Origin: Thermoplasmata archaeon
Lineage (GTDB): Archaea; Thermoplasmatota; E2; DHVEG-1
Reading direction: 5' to 3'
Length of the DNA: 37,321 nucleotides
Assembly (NCBI GenBank): GCA_003942085.1
Contig: DQIQ01000014.1
Location: forward strand, 1 to 37,321
The notes under the pieces are model-generated. The model did no database searches, was not told the origin of the DNA, and was given only the letters and a program-made list of their open reading frames with translations. The position numbers and the translations under genes were made by a program. Of this stretch, positions 17,432 to 27,396 are shown one piece after another. How positions within the stretch are numbered: the first letter of the stretch is position 1; every line of letters starts with the position of its first letter.

Positions 17432-19228
17432 ATGAAAGCACATCCTCTGACAGGGAAATGTCTGGCGGTTGGAATCATTCTACTGTTCATTGGAGTCAGT
17501 ATTATTCCTACTCTTGCTCAGAGTGGGAAGGAGCCATCTCAATCGACATTTAGCGAGAATTGGTGGTATGTCGGTGGTTCAGGCCCAGGGAACTATACCG
17601 ATATTCAGGATGCTATAGACAATGCAAGTGACGGAGACACCGTGTTTGTGTTCAATGGAACATACGTTGGTTATGTCATCCTCAACAAACCAATTAATCT
17701 CATCGGTGAGGATAAGAACACGACAGTTATCGCTGGATTTTTTGCCTATACCATTTCTATTGTCTCTGATGGGGTGACGATGAGTGGGTTTACTATTCAA
17801 AACAGTGGGCGGCTTGGTGAGGGCGTTAGAATAGATTCATCCTACAACAGCTTTTATAATAATATCATCGAGATCCCCAATGATAGAATACGGCTATCTG
17901 GCGACAACAACCTGTTCGCTGGTAACACCATCCTTGACAGCTATCTTTTTCTCTCTGGTGACCGCAACATCATTTCTGGCAACACCATTTCAAACATCTA
18001 TTATGGTATTTACTTCATTGATGCTTCTGACAACATAATTTCAAATAATTCTTTTTTTGGTTCTGGTCTGTTTATCTCCGATGATACGGTTTGGAACAAT
18101 AGTGTGACGAACAATACCGTGAATGGCAAACCACTCGTCTATGTCGATGACAAGTCCGATATGGTACTGAATGGTGATGCGGGGCAAATAGTTCTGGTCA
18201 ATTGTACCAATATCACGGTACAAAACCAAGAGATATCCAACACGACGGTCGGCATCCAGCTCTGGGGATCCAGCAGCTGTGTCATCTCAGGGAACACCCT
18301 TGCAGGGAACCATTATGGTATTAGCCTGTATGGATGGAACAACACCATAGATGACAACACCATCACCGATAACTATTATGGCATCAGTCTTACTGGTGAT
18401 CGCAACACCATCTCCGAAAACATAATCTCAGAAAACCAGGGTAACGGCCTCTACCTAGCGTATAGTGATCACAACAGCATTATCAAGAACACTATCACAA
18501 ACAACTCATATAGCATACTGCTGGATTATGGATGTGATTTCAACAACCTTATCGACAACACCATCATAAACAACAGTCATGCTGGTATCGGTCTTTCTGG
18601 TGACAGCGCTACTATTATTTCTGGTAACACCATCTCAGATAATGCTGATGGCATAGACATCTCGTATAGCGATCGCAACACCATCATCAATAACACCATC
18701 ACACAAAACAAGGGTAATGGCATAAACCTAGTTGACAGTGATTTCAATATCATCATCAATAACGATATCATCCACAACAATCAGGGAGGCATCCATCTAT
18801 CTGGTGATAACAACACGATTGCTGCTAACACCATCACACACGACTATTGCGGCATATACGTCCTGAGACATCAGTTCAACACGATCACAGACAATGATAT
18901 TGCTTGGAACAATGGGTCTGGTCTTTTCCTGAATCGTTCCATCGGTAACACTCTGTCCGGCAACAGCATTTCAAAAAATGGACACGGCATATATTTCGTG
19001 ACATCGACCAACAATACGGTCCTGAACAACAACTTCCTGAGAAACAATCGACATGCTTTTTTTGAAAACTGTACAAACGTATGGATTCATAATTATTGGG
19101 GGAGGCCACGGGTATTGCCTAAACTCATTTTTGGAACCAGAAGTACGCAGAATAACAGACTGTTTCCACCAATGGATGTTGACTGGCATCCTGCACTAAA
19201 ACCCTATGATATTCCAGATAAGAGTTAA
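17432..19228 (+). CDS. Secreted right-handed beta-helix protein (NosD/PbH1 repeats)
   Basis: Signal peptide; GPGNYTDIQDAIDNASDGDTVFVFNGTY; many GNTISDN/NTIxxNxI repeats. Confidence 0.9.
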   Translation: MKAHPLTGKCLAVGIILLFIGVSIIPTLAQSGKEPSQSTFSENWWYVGGSGPGNYTDIQDAIDNASDGDTVFVFNGTYVGYVILNKPINLIGEDKNTTVIAGFFAYTISIVSDGVTMSGFTIQNSGRLGEGVRIDSSYNSFYNNIIEIPNDRIRLSGDNNLFAGNTILDSYLFLSGDRNIISGNTISNIYYGIYFIDASDNIISNNSFFGSGLFISDDTVWNNSVTNNTVNGKPLVYVDDKSDMVLNGDAGQIVLVNCTNITVQNQEISNTTVGIQLWGSSSCVISGNTLAGNHYGISLYGWNNTIDDNTITDNYYGISLTGDRNTISENIISENQGNGLYLAYSDHNSIIKNTITNNSYSILLDYGCDFNNLIDNTIINNSHAGIGLSGDSATIISGNTISDNADGIDISYSDRNTIINNTITQNKGNGINLVDSDFNIIINNDIIHNNQGGIHLSGDNNTIAANTITHDYCGIYVLRHQFNTITDNDIAWNNGSGLFLNRSIGNTLSGNSISKNGHGIYFVTSTNNTVLNNNFLRNNRHAFFENCTNVWIHNYWGRPRVLPKLIFGTRSTQNNRLFPPMDVDWHPALKPYDIPDKS

Positions 19229-19368
19229 TCGGGAGTTTTATTATCTTCACTGTTTGTTTACCTGACGCCGTCCTCATATTATAGACATTACTTATGTAGT
19301 TATTTTGTAATTTTTCTGTTATGCCATTGTTCCGTGAAAGGTATATATAGTATCGTCGTCAGATATAG

Positions 19369-19389
19369 CCGTGATAACAAATATCACGG
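19369..19389 (+). promoter_or_regulatory. 5'-leader hairpin of response regulator mRNA
   Basis: CCGTGATA-acaaa-TATCACGG perfect 8-bp stem, 5-nt loop; TATA-like GTATATATAG at 19341-19350; SD-like AAGGTAAGG right after. Confidence 0.5.
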
Positions 19390-19400
19390 AAAAGGTAAGG

Positions 19401-19916
19401 ATGATGAAAAAAATGGAAATATTGCTCGTGGAAGATAATGCAGATGATGCGGAGCTCACATCGTTGATATTTGAGAAGACCTGCAATATTCCAAAAAATA
19501 AGATTCATGTTTCAAAGGACGGGGTTGAAGCCTTGGAATACATATTTGGTTTTGCAGATGAAAATATAAATGGACACACTCCCTTGAAACGTCATCCAAA
19601 CCTGATCGTTCTTGACCTTAAATTACCGAAGATAGACGGATTGGAAATACTCAAAACAATCAAATCACATCCAGAGACAAAAAACGTCCCTGTCATTGTC
19701 TTAACCGGTTCGAACGATTGGATGGATTGGACCAATGCTCATTCGTTCGATGTTGCGTACTATATTGATAAACCTCCGAAATCTTGTCAAATTGTTGATA
19801 TAATAAAATTTGTAAATGTTGGAGTTACAATGCAAGGATTCAATCATGAAAGAAGAATGTTATGTACCCCATTCTACCCTTTAGGCGTCTCAAAGAAAGA
19901 GGACGATAAAAAATAA
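19401..19916 (+). CDS. CheY-like response regulator (single receiver domain)
   Basis: MEILLVEDNADDAEL, LIVLDLKLPKIDGLEIL, VIVLTGSND, YYIDKPP. SD AAGGTAAGG supports an ATG start at 19401 or 19404. Confidence 0.88.
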   Translation: MMKKMEILLVEDNADDAELTSLIFEKTCNIPKNKIHVSKDGVEALEYIFGFADENINGHTPLKRHPNLIVLDLKLPKIDGLEILKTIKSHPETKNVPVIVLTGSNDWMDWTNAHSFDVAYYIDKPPKSCQIVDIIKFVNVGVTMQGFNHERRMLCTPFYPLGVSKKEDDKK

Positions 19917-19982
19917 AGGAAAAAACAGAAAAAATACACCAAACGATGAGCTTTTAAATAATACGTGCCTATTCTCCTTTTG

Positions 19983-21275
19983 ATGAAACCGGTTTTACAG
20001 GTAGCTTTAGACCTTCTCAACGCAGACCGAGCTATTGCTATTGCGCATGATGCAGTGAATGGGGGTGCTGACTGGCTGGAAGTAGGGACTCCGCTCATTA
20101 AAAGCGAAGGCATGGACATTGTCAGGCAGCTTCGAGAGCAGTTCCCGGGAAAGATTCTGGTCGCAGACATGAAAATCATGGATACCGGCGCTCTGGAGAC
20201 GGAGATGGCCGCCAAAGCAGGTGCTGACGTCATTTGTCTTCTTGGTGTATCAGATGATAGCACCATTCGTGATGCGGTGAAATCCGCACGGAAATACGGC
20301 GTCAAGCTCATGGTTGATCTTATCGGCGTCCCTGATATAGCCAAACGAGCAAAGATGCTTGAGGCCCTTGGGGCTGATTATCTCTGCATTCATGTCGGTA
20401 TCGATGAACAGATGCACGGGAAAAAACCTCGTCAAGTTCTTTCGTCACTAGCAAAACAGACCAGCCTTCCGATCGCGGTCGCTGGTGGACTGAACAGCGA
20501 AACAGTCGCAGACATGATAGGCGTCGGTGCATGCATCATCATCGTTGGTGGCGCGATTACAAAAGCAAAGAGTGTTACTGAGGCGACACGATTGATAAAA
20601 AAAGCAATGACGCAGAAAAAATCAATAAAGACCGATCTTTTTAAAAAATATGATACCACACAGTTGTGTGAAGCATTCAGACGGGTCTCTACCCCTAATA
20701 TCTCCGATGCAATGCATAAGCAAGGAGCCCTGCAGGGGATACGACCGGTCATTCCTGGCTTTCATATGGTGGGACGTGCGCTGACGGTGCGGACCATGGA
20801 TGGCGATTGGGCTAAACCTATTGAAGCAATCGATAAAGCAGACAAAGGATCGGTCCTGGTTGTGGATGTGAACCAGGGGAGAACCGCGGTGTGGGGGGAG
20901 CTGGCGACCTGGAGTGCATCGCTCAAGGGTTTGGCTGGTGTCGTCATCGACGGCGCAGTCCGAGATTATGATGATTTAATGAAAATCAAATTCCCGATCT
21001 TCTCTAGATATATCGTCCCTAATGCGGGGGAGCCAAAAGGATTCGGGGAGATCGGTGCTGAAATAATGTGCGGGGGTCAAATCGTGCGGACCGGTGACTG
21101 GATCATCGGTGATGATTCCGGAGTCGTTGTGGTTCCACAGGAGATTGCACAGGAGATAGCGAACCGAGCACTGGATGTGAAAGAACAGGAGAACCGCATC
21201 CGTGAAGAAATAAAACATGGTGGGTCGCTTGGCAGTGTGCTTAAGGTAAAAAAGTGGGAGAAAAAAGTCGGATGA
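19983..21275 (+). CDS. 3-hexulose-6-phosphate synthase (OMPDC superfamily) fused to RraA-like domain
   Basis: N-term MKPVLQVALDLLNADRAIAIAHDAVNGGADWLEVGTPLIKSEG...VADMKIMDTG; C-term PNISDAMHKQGALQGIRPVIPGFHMVGRALTVR...GVVIDGAVRDYDD. Confidence 0.9.
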   Translation: MKPVLQVALDLLNADRAIAIAHDAVNGGADWLEVGTPLIKSEGMDIVRQLREQFPGKILVADMKIMDTGALETEMAAKAGADVICLLGVSDDSTIRDAVKSARKYGVKLMVDLIGVPDIAKRAKMLEALGADYLCIHVGIDEQMHGKKPRQVLSSLAKQTSLPIAVAGGLNSETVADMIGVGACIIIVGGAITKAKSVTEATRLIKKAMTQKKSIKTDLFKKYDTTQLCEAFRRVSTPNISDAMHKQGALQGIRPVIPGFHMVGRALTVRTMDGDWAKPIEAIDKADKGSVLVVDVNQGRTAVWGELATWSASLKGLAGVVIDGAVRDYDDLMKIKFPIFSRYIVPNAGEPKGFGEIGAEIMCGGQIVRTGDWIIGDDSGVVVVPQEIAQEIANRALDVKEQENRIREEIKHGGSLGSVLKVKKWEKKVG

Positions 21276-22258
21276 CCAAGGTCGTTTTTTTCATTAATCT
21301 AGAACATCTTCATCAAGCACTTACAGAATTTCCTCTTAAGAAGTTTGCTGAAAAAAAAGTCCCGGTGAAACTTCATATGGGGGAGAAGGGCAATCCATAT
21401 TTTGTGAAACCTGACTTTGTGAAGCTTGTGGTTGATGAACTAAAGAATGTCTCTGCGGATCCTTTTCTTTTTGACACCACGGTTGCCTACCATGGATCGC
21501 GGCATACAAAACAAGAGTATCTGAAACTTGCTGACCATCACGGGTTTACTAAAGAAAACGTCGGCTGCAACGTCGCTATCGATGATTCCGGTGTGCCTAC
21601 CGTCATCGAAGGACGGACCTTTCACGTCGCCAATCATCTGAAGGAAGCAACCCATATCTTTGCGCTTTCTCACGTGAAGGGACATATCCAATCAGGGATG
21701 GGTGGCGCAATCAAGAACTTTGGTATGGGTGGGGTGACCAAGGAAACAAAAATAAGAATCCATGATGGCAGCAGCCCCGTTTATCAGAAGGATGCCTGCA
21801 CCTTCTGCGGCGTGTGTGCTGAGGTCTGTCCGTTCCACGCTATCAAGGTGACTAAGCATTCCTGGGTCTATCATGAGAACAAATGTTTCGGATGTGGTGT
21901 GTGCGTTGAAAATTGTCAGAACAATGCGCTGAAGAACCAGGATGCTGACATCCAGTTCCTTCTCGCGTGCTCCGCAAAGGCATGCGTGCAAGGTAAAAAC
22001 GTGCTATATCTGAATGAGCTCAAACGTATCGCGAAAGGATGTGATTGCGATCCGAACGCAGGACCGGTCATCTGCCCTGATATCGGTTATCTGGTGAGCG
22101 ACGACCCAGTAGCGATCGATAAAGCATCATTGGACCTTATCAACAAGGTTGTAGAAAACGTGTTTTTAAAAATCAACAGGATAGACCCGTTAAAACAAAT
22201 AAAATATGGAGAGGAGATCGGGTTAGGATCATCCTCATATCAGCTGATTACGCTGTAG
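21272..22258 (+). CDS. DUF362 domain protein with 2x[4Fe-4S] ferredoxin motifs
   Basis: CTFCGVCAEVCPFHA and CFGCGVCVENCQNNA; KGHIQSGMGGAIKNFGMG typical of DUF362; ATGA overlap with upstream stop. Confidence 0.85.
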   Translation: MTKVVFFINLEHLHQALTEFPLKKFAEKKVPVKLHMGEKGNPYFVKPDFVKLVVDELKNVSADPFLFDTTVAYHGSRHTKQEYLKLADHHGFTKENVGCNVAIDDSGVPTVIEGRTFHVANHLKEATHIFALSHVKGHIQSGMGGAIKNFGMGGVTKETKIRIHDGSSPVYQKDACTFCGVCAEVCPFHAIKVTKHSWVYHENKCFGCGVCVENCQNNALKNQDADIQFLLACSAKACVQGKNVLYLNELKRIAKGCDCDPNAGPVICPDIGYLVSDDPVAIDKASLDLINKVVENVFLKINRIDPLKQIKYGEEIGLGSSSYQLITL

Positions 22259-22260
22259 AT

Positions 22261-22851
22261 TTATTTTATCAATGGTTTTCCAAGGGGAAGCACTGTTTTT
22301 CCGTAGGTTTCGTTTAATAATTCAGCGATAGCGACGTAGAACGCGCTCAGCCCGCAGATGATTCCCTCATAACCGATCCATGCGCCGCTGATGTATCCCC
22401 AGTCTCGTAGTGCGAGAAGGAAGAACAAGACAAATAATGATCCGAAGATGAACTGCAGACCAGTGTTCTTTTTCAGCGTTCCGATGAACATGCAGAAGGT
22501 GAAAAGTCCCCACATGAAGAAGTAAAATGCCATGAATCCAGTTTCTGTTGCCCCTGCTTTTGAGCCTGCGGCAATAAACGTAAGACTTGGGAACACCCAG
22601 AGTGCCACCAAGGATATCCAGAACAGGCCATAGGAGGTAAATGCGGTTGTCCCGAAGGTGTTTCCTTTTTTGAACTCCATGATTCCCGCGATGATCTGCG
22701 CAAGACCCCCATAGAAGATGCCCATGGCAAGGATCATTGCACTCACACCGTATGCACCGGTGTTATGGATGTTCAGCAGTACTGTTGTAATTCCAAAGCC
22801 CAGTAAACCAAGCGGCGCTGGGTTTGCTAATATGTTATTCTTTTCAACCAT
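22261..22851 (-). CDS. GPR1/FUN34/YaaH (AceTr) family acetate-transporter-like protein
   Basis: [23 protein letters not shown] matches the family signature N-P-[AV]-P-[LF]-G-L-x-[GSTA]-F. Confidence 0.9.
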   Translation of the reverse strand: MVEKNNILANPAPLGLLGFGITTVLLNIHNTGAYGVSAMILAMGIFYGGLAQIIAGIMEFKKGNTFGTTAFTSYGLFWISLVALWVFPSLTFIAAGSKAGATETGFMAFYFFMWGLFTFCMFIGTLKKNTGLQFIFGSLFVLFFLLALRDWGYISGAWIGYEGIICGLSAFYVAIAELLNETYGKTVLPLGKPLIK

Positions 22852-22909
22852 AATATGTCACTGTCCCGCTGAATAAAACAGTTGTTTAAAAATCTATCGA
22901 GAAAAACAA

Positions 22910-23017
22910 CTATTTCCAAAGGATGACGACAAACCCGGTGAGAATCATTCCTAGAACGATCAGAATGGCAATAATCTTGATCGCCCAGCTTCGTAGGTTT
23001 TTTCTACTCATCTTCAT
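22910..23017 (-). CDS. 35-aa single-TM microprotein, overlapping the synthetase stop (ATGA), not in ORF track
   Basis: MKMSRKNLRSWAIKIIAILIVLGMILTGFVVILWK*; positively charged N-terminus then TM; start codon overlaps the upstream TGA. Confidence 0.5.
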   Translation of the reverse strand: MKMSRKNLRSWAIKIIAILIVLGMILTGFVVILWK

Positions 23018-25731
23018 GGTTTCTTCCTCTCAAGTTCAACATAAAAACCATCAAACGACAGGATGGTGCTGCCTTTTTTGCCTTTCAGACCTGCTTCCCG
23101 TTTCACCTGGATGTAGCCTGCTTTGAGCAGGCCTTCTTTTTTCGCTGCTTTTAGTCCGGGGATCTCTGAAAGAAGCATGTCTCCTTTCTTTTCGAGAGTC
23201 GTGATCAGTTGCTCTTGATGTGTTTTGATCCATTGGGCAATGGTGTTGCTTTCGGTCTTAAACGCAGGACCAAGTTTGGCAAACACCGGCTCAACAGCGG
23301 TGATGGTCTCCTGGATTTCTGGTTTTCCTGGGATGAATCTATGATCATCAGGGTATCGAAGGGTTGAAAAAATTATCGAGCCGTTGGTATTCAATCTGGT
23401 GATGATTTCTGAGGGCGCGTAGGTCGCCAGCGCTGGTATCGGTGCATTGAGTGCGATTCCTTGTTCGCTTTTCCATGCCCGCACCTTGGCGATGTAATCT
23501 TTTACTGATTCGCCTGCTTGTTCTTTTTCCTCATCGATAAGGATTGGCTGGGGCCAAGCAGAGAGATGGATGCTTCTGTCACCTTCTAATCCTTTGTAGA
23601 CCGTAGAGAAAATCTCTTCGGTGATATGCGGGAAGAACGGGGCAAATAATTTCAGGATTCCTAATCCAACCGAATATAGGGTGTAGCGGATGCTCTCGAC
23701 GTTTTCTTTGCTGTAGAGGGATCCTTTGATCATCTCAAGGTAATGGTCAGCCAGCTCATGCCAGAGGAAATATTCTATCTCTTTCATGGCTTGTGAGTAA
23801 TCGAACACATCCATCTGCTGAGTGCATTTCTTGACAAGTTTGCTGTATTTTGTCAGGATCCATTGGTCGATATCCTGGATTTTTTTTGGTTTTGAAGGTT
23901 TTCCTTCTTTGACGATGTTGCCGATGAACTGTTGCACGTTCCAGAGTTTCCGCAGGAGTTTAGTTCCGCGAACCACGTCTTTTCGTCGGAACGGGTTGTC
24001 CTCGCCAAGGGCGCAGCTGGCCGCGTAGCAGCGGAACGCATCAGTCCCGTATTCATCGATGACCTGAAGTGGATCAATGACGTTGCCAAGGCTAGCATGC
24101 ATCGGGGTGCCATCCTCAGAGAGGATGAATCCACCCATCATGATGCTTTCAAAGGGTTTTTCATCGGTGAGCAGCGTGCAGCGTAAAATCGTGTAAAACG
24201 CCCAGGTGCGGATGATGTCATGTGCCTGTGCACGTAGTGACATCGGGTAAAGAGCTTTGAATCTTTTTTCGTCACGGTGCCAGAACGTGTTGTAAAGGGG
24301 TGAGATGGAAGAGTCCATCCAGGTGTCAAAGACGTCCTCGCATCCTTTCAGATGACCACCGCATTTCGGACAAGTAGGAACTGGCGGTTTGTCGATCGTC
24401 GGATCAATGTAGCAATCCTCTTGTCTGGCAAGCACGACTTCTTCACATTTCTCACATTCCCACAAGGGGATTGGAGTTGCGAAGTAACGTTGTCTGGAAA
24501 TCACCCAGTCCCATTCCAGGGAGCCGACCCAGTCTTCAAGCCGTATTTTCATAAACAACGGATGCCAAGCCATCGCGTTGCTCGCATCTAGAACCATTTG
24601 TTTGAACGGGATTGTTTTCAAAAACCATTGTTTCGCGTTGATGAACTCCACCGGTGTTTTGCATCGCCAGCAGACGCCTACGTTCTGTGCGAGCGGCTCT
24701 TGTTTCAGCAGCAACCCGCTCTGGGTCATATCCTGTATGACTGCTTTGCGGGCATCTTCGATTTTCAGCCCCTTGTATTTGCCGGTGATCGCTGTCATCT
24801 TTCCTTCTTCATCGATGCTCATCTCAAGAGGAAGTTTATATTTGAACACCCAGTTGAGGTCCTCTTTATCTCCGACCGTGCAGATCATGACCAGACCAGT
24901 CCCAAACTCCGGGTCTACCGCGTCGTCTTCAACGATTTTGACTTCTTTGTCAACCGTAGGGACCTTCACGGTCTGGCCGACAAGCCAAGCTGCTCGTTCA
25001 TCGGTCGGATGCACCGCCACGATCTGGCAGGCTGCAAGCATCTCAGGTCGGGTGGTCGCTATTTCGATGTACGTTCCCTGTTTGTCTCTGCCGATTCCAT
25101 GGAATTTCAAGAGATGTTCATCTGGTGATTTTGTAAAATAGAATTTTATGGTGTTAAGTTTAGTGGTCCGGTCGCTATAGACGACCTCTGCGTCAGCCAT
25201 AGCGGTCATACAACGGGGGCACCAGTTCACCGGGAACTCACCTTTGTAGATATGACCTTTTTTGAACAGTTCGATAAATGATATCTGTGTAATCCTGCGG
25301 TAGTACTTCGCATCGGTCTGATAAAAAATCGAAGGATCCATGCTTTCCCCGAGACGAATGAACTGATGGGTCATGGTTGCGATATTCTTTTCAGCAAACT
25401 CAGAGCACAGCTTAGTGAACTTATGGCGATCGATGTCTTTACGGGTGATGTTGAGCTGTCGTTCGACACGCTCTTCAATCGGGATGCCGTTGACATCAAA
25501 ACAAAGGGGGAAGAACACGTTGTATCCTTGCATGCGTTTGTACCGTGCCGCAAAATCGATATGAGTATAATGCACCGCGTGACCAGCATGCAGCGGGCCT
25601 GAAGCATACCGCGGGGGCACATCGATGCTGTAGGGTTTTTTAGTACTGTTAAAATCGAAATGATAGATTTTCAGCTCTTGCCATTGCTTCTGCCATTTCT
25701 CTTCCATGGCTTTCTGGTCGTAGTCTGTCAT
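23014..25731 (-). CDS. valS: Class I aminoacyl-tRNA synthetase, valyl-tRNA synthetase-like (archaeal type)
   Basis: HAGH (HIGH) motif, YPMSLRAQAHDIIRTWAFYTI, RLEDWVGSLEWDWVISRQRYFATPIPLWECEKC, DTWMDSS; KMSKS site reads PMHAS. Confidence 0.85.
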   Translation of the reverse strand: MTDYDQKAMEEKWQKQWQELKIYHFDFNSTKKPYSIDVPPRYASGPLHAGHAVHYTHIDFAARYKRMQGYNVFFPLCFDVNGIPIEERVERQLNITRKDIDRHKFTKLCSEFAEKNIATMTHQFIRLGESMDPSIFYQTDAKYYRRITQISFIELFKKGHIYKGEFPVNWCPRCMTAMADAEVVYSDRTTKLNTIKFYFTKSPDEHLLKFHGIGRDKQGTYIEIATTRPEMLAACQIVAVHPTDERAAWLVGQTVKVPTVDKEVKIVEDDAVDPEFGTGLVMICTVGDKEDLNWVFKYKLPLEMSIDEEGKMTAITGKYKGLKIEDARKAVIQDMTQSGLLLKQEPLAQNVGVCWRCKTPVEFINAKQWFLKTIPFKQMVLDASNAMAWHPLFMKIRLEDWVGSLEWDWVISRQRYFATPIPLWECEKCEEVVLARQEDCYIDPTIDKPPVPTCPKCGGHLKGCEDVFDTWMDSSISPLYNTFWHRDEKRFKALYPMSLRAQAHDIIRTWAFYTILRCTLLTDEKPFESIMMGGFILSEDGTPMHASLGNVIDPLQVIDEYGTDAFRCYAASCALGEDNPFRRKDVVRGTKLLRKLWNVQQFIGNIVKEGKPSKPKKIQDIDQWILTKYSKLVKKCTQQMDVFDYSQAMKEIEYFLWHELADHYLEMIKGSLYSKENVESIRYTLYSVGLGILKLFAPFFPHITEEIFSTVYKGLEGDRSIHLSAWPQPILIDEEKEQAGESVKDYIAKVRAWKSEQGIALNAPIPALATYAPSEIITRLNTNGSIIFSTLRYPDDHRFIPGKPEIQETITAVEPVFAKLGPAFKTESNTIAQWIKTHQEQLITTLEKKGDMLLSEIPGLKAAKKEGLLKAGYIQVKREAGLKGKKGSTILSFDGFYVELERKKP

Positions 25732-25946
25732 AGCAGCTTCCTCATAGGGAGCAGGTTTAGAACGCAGAGTAGATTTTTCTTTATTAACCTTATTATTCAG
25801 AAAATTTCTTGATACTCAATCAATATAAGTGACTCTGAAAAAATCTGCATGTTTGGTTCGACCTTCGTTTCGATAAAAATTTATAGTATAACTTGTTATT
25901 ATATATTAATTTATATGGAGGAAAAGAAAAAACGACAAAAAAAATA

Positions 25947-27248
25947 ATGGTTCTTGTAGTGACATTATTCTTATTTACAGTCGGATTGAGTGGTTGTCAG
26001 CAAAAGCTCTCTCGTGAAAAAAACGCTGAGGACACACTCTTAGATAGTTTTGTCGGGACATGGAAGACGTTTCAGCATAACGATCAAGAATATACTTACA
26101 TTCCGTCTCGATTGAATTATTTCAACGATTCGATTACCATTACCTTTTTTTCAGATCGCACTCTCTCATGGGATATCGAAGAAACTTGGATCATAAGAGA
26201 TACGACTGACCCAGGTCAGAATCAGGAACAGTTTAAGGAATATACATACCCAGGTTACTACAAGATGCTAGCTGGAAAACTTGTGATAACATCATATGGG
26301 GTTGGTTTTTATAATTATATTTTTTCAAATAATTCTCAAAATCTGACATTAACACCTATCTTCGATGTTCCGGATGCAATACAATGGAGAAGAAATCAGA
26401 CGATGATTCTGATAAAATCTAAAGAACAAAATCAGCAAAGTGTAGAGGAACAAAATACAGCAAGTAATACATCACGCGAATTTTATGGAACATGGATGAC
26501 ACAAATCACTGGTGAAGTAAACGACGGGAGCCAGATTAACCGTTATAATGATTCTGTTCTGATAACATTCTTCTCAAATGGCTTTTTTTCATGGGTGATG
26601 AATAGAACGGGTAATTTTCAATGGATATCGGTTTACTCATCAGAATGGCACTCATATAACGAAACCTACACGTTTAATGGGTATTATGAGATCAAAGGCA
26701 AAAAACTTGTACTCACCGCTCTAGGTGTTGGTATATTTATTTTTTTCTTTTCAAACAATTCTCTTACGTTGACATTAACACCGATCTATTGTAAGAATCT
26801 TTTATTACATGATTTTCCAGTCGAGTTCTATGCTCAGACGTTGATTCTGAAAAAACAAAGTGAAAGTTATCAACAAAATTCTGAGGAAAAAAACCCAGAC
26901 GAAAACGTAAGTAGGTTTGTAGGAGCATGGAAAACCTCAAAGACGGCTAACGATTCATCATATTTTATCATTTATAACGATACCCTCACCCTCTATTCAG
27001 AAGGTTTTGTCATCTTGATGATTAATACGACAATAATATCTGAAAAAGATAGGCAGAATTGGAGTCAAAAATATCAGGGTTATTATGATTTAAAATCCGG
27101 AAAATTCGTAATCACAGCAACCTCAGTATTTATTTCTAATTTTTCATTTTCCAATGATTCGTCTACACTGATATTAACACCTCTCTTTAAAGAACACCAT
27201 TCGTTCCTTGGATTTGATAGTGAAAGGATACTTCTTACAAAAAAATAA
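25947..27248 (+). CDS. Putative lipoprotein with three tandem repeats of a beta-rich domain
   Basis: Signal and LSGC lipobox-like site; repeats open FVGTWKT / FYGTWMTQ / FVGAWKTSK and end xxFSNNSxxLTLTPIF. Confidence 0.75.
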   Translation: MVLVVTLFLFTVGLSGCQQKLSREKNAEDTLLDSFVGTWKTFQHNDQEYTYIPSRLNYFNDSITITFFSDRTLSWDIEETWIIRDTTDPGQNQEQFKEYTYPGYYKMLAGKLVITSYGVGFYNYIFSNNSQNLTLTPIFDVPDAIQWRRNQTMILIKSKEQNQQSVEEQNTASNTSREFYGTWMTQITGEVNDGSQINRYNDSVLITFFSNGFFSWVMNRTGNFQWISVYSSEWHSYNETYTFNGYYEIKGKKLVLTALGVGIFIFFFSNNSLTLTLTPIYCKNLLLHDFPVEFYAQTLILKKQSESYQQNSEEKNPDENVSRFVGAWKTSKTANDSSYFIIYNDTLTLYSEGFVILMINTTIISEKDRQNWSQKYQGYYDLKSGKFVITATSVFISNFSFSNDSSTLILTPLFKEHHSFLGFDSERILLTKK

Positions 27249-27396
27249 GAGCAGCTAAGATCAATATTTCATTATAGACATAACTCTCGATTTCATTACT
27301 TACATTTTGTCTTTTATATCGTCATGCAATAATTTTATAATAACCTTATCTATTACCGTTACCGGATGCGACATCACTCTACCGTGGAGGGATATT

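Noticed and set aside
17880-19030. Dense short DNA repeats (aacaccatc...) suggesting CRISPR or satellite
   Set aside because: They are codon-level echoes of in-frame PbH1 protein repeats; no constant repeat/spacer structure.
24578-25141. 187-aa and 176-aa ORFs antisense to the synthetase
   Set aside because: Long only because of codon bias of the opposite strand; no recognisable family.
25731-25900. Possible tRNA or RNA gene near valS
   Set aside because: No T-loop GTTCRANNC box with matching acceptor stem found; AT-rich promoter region.
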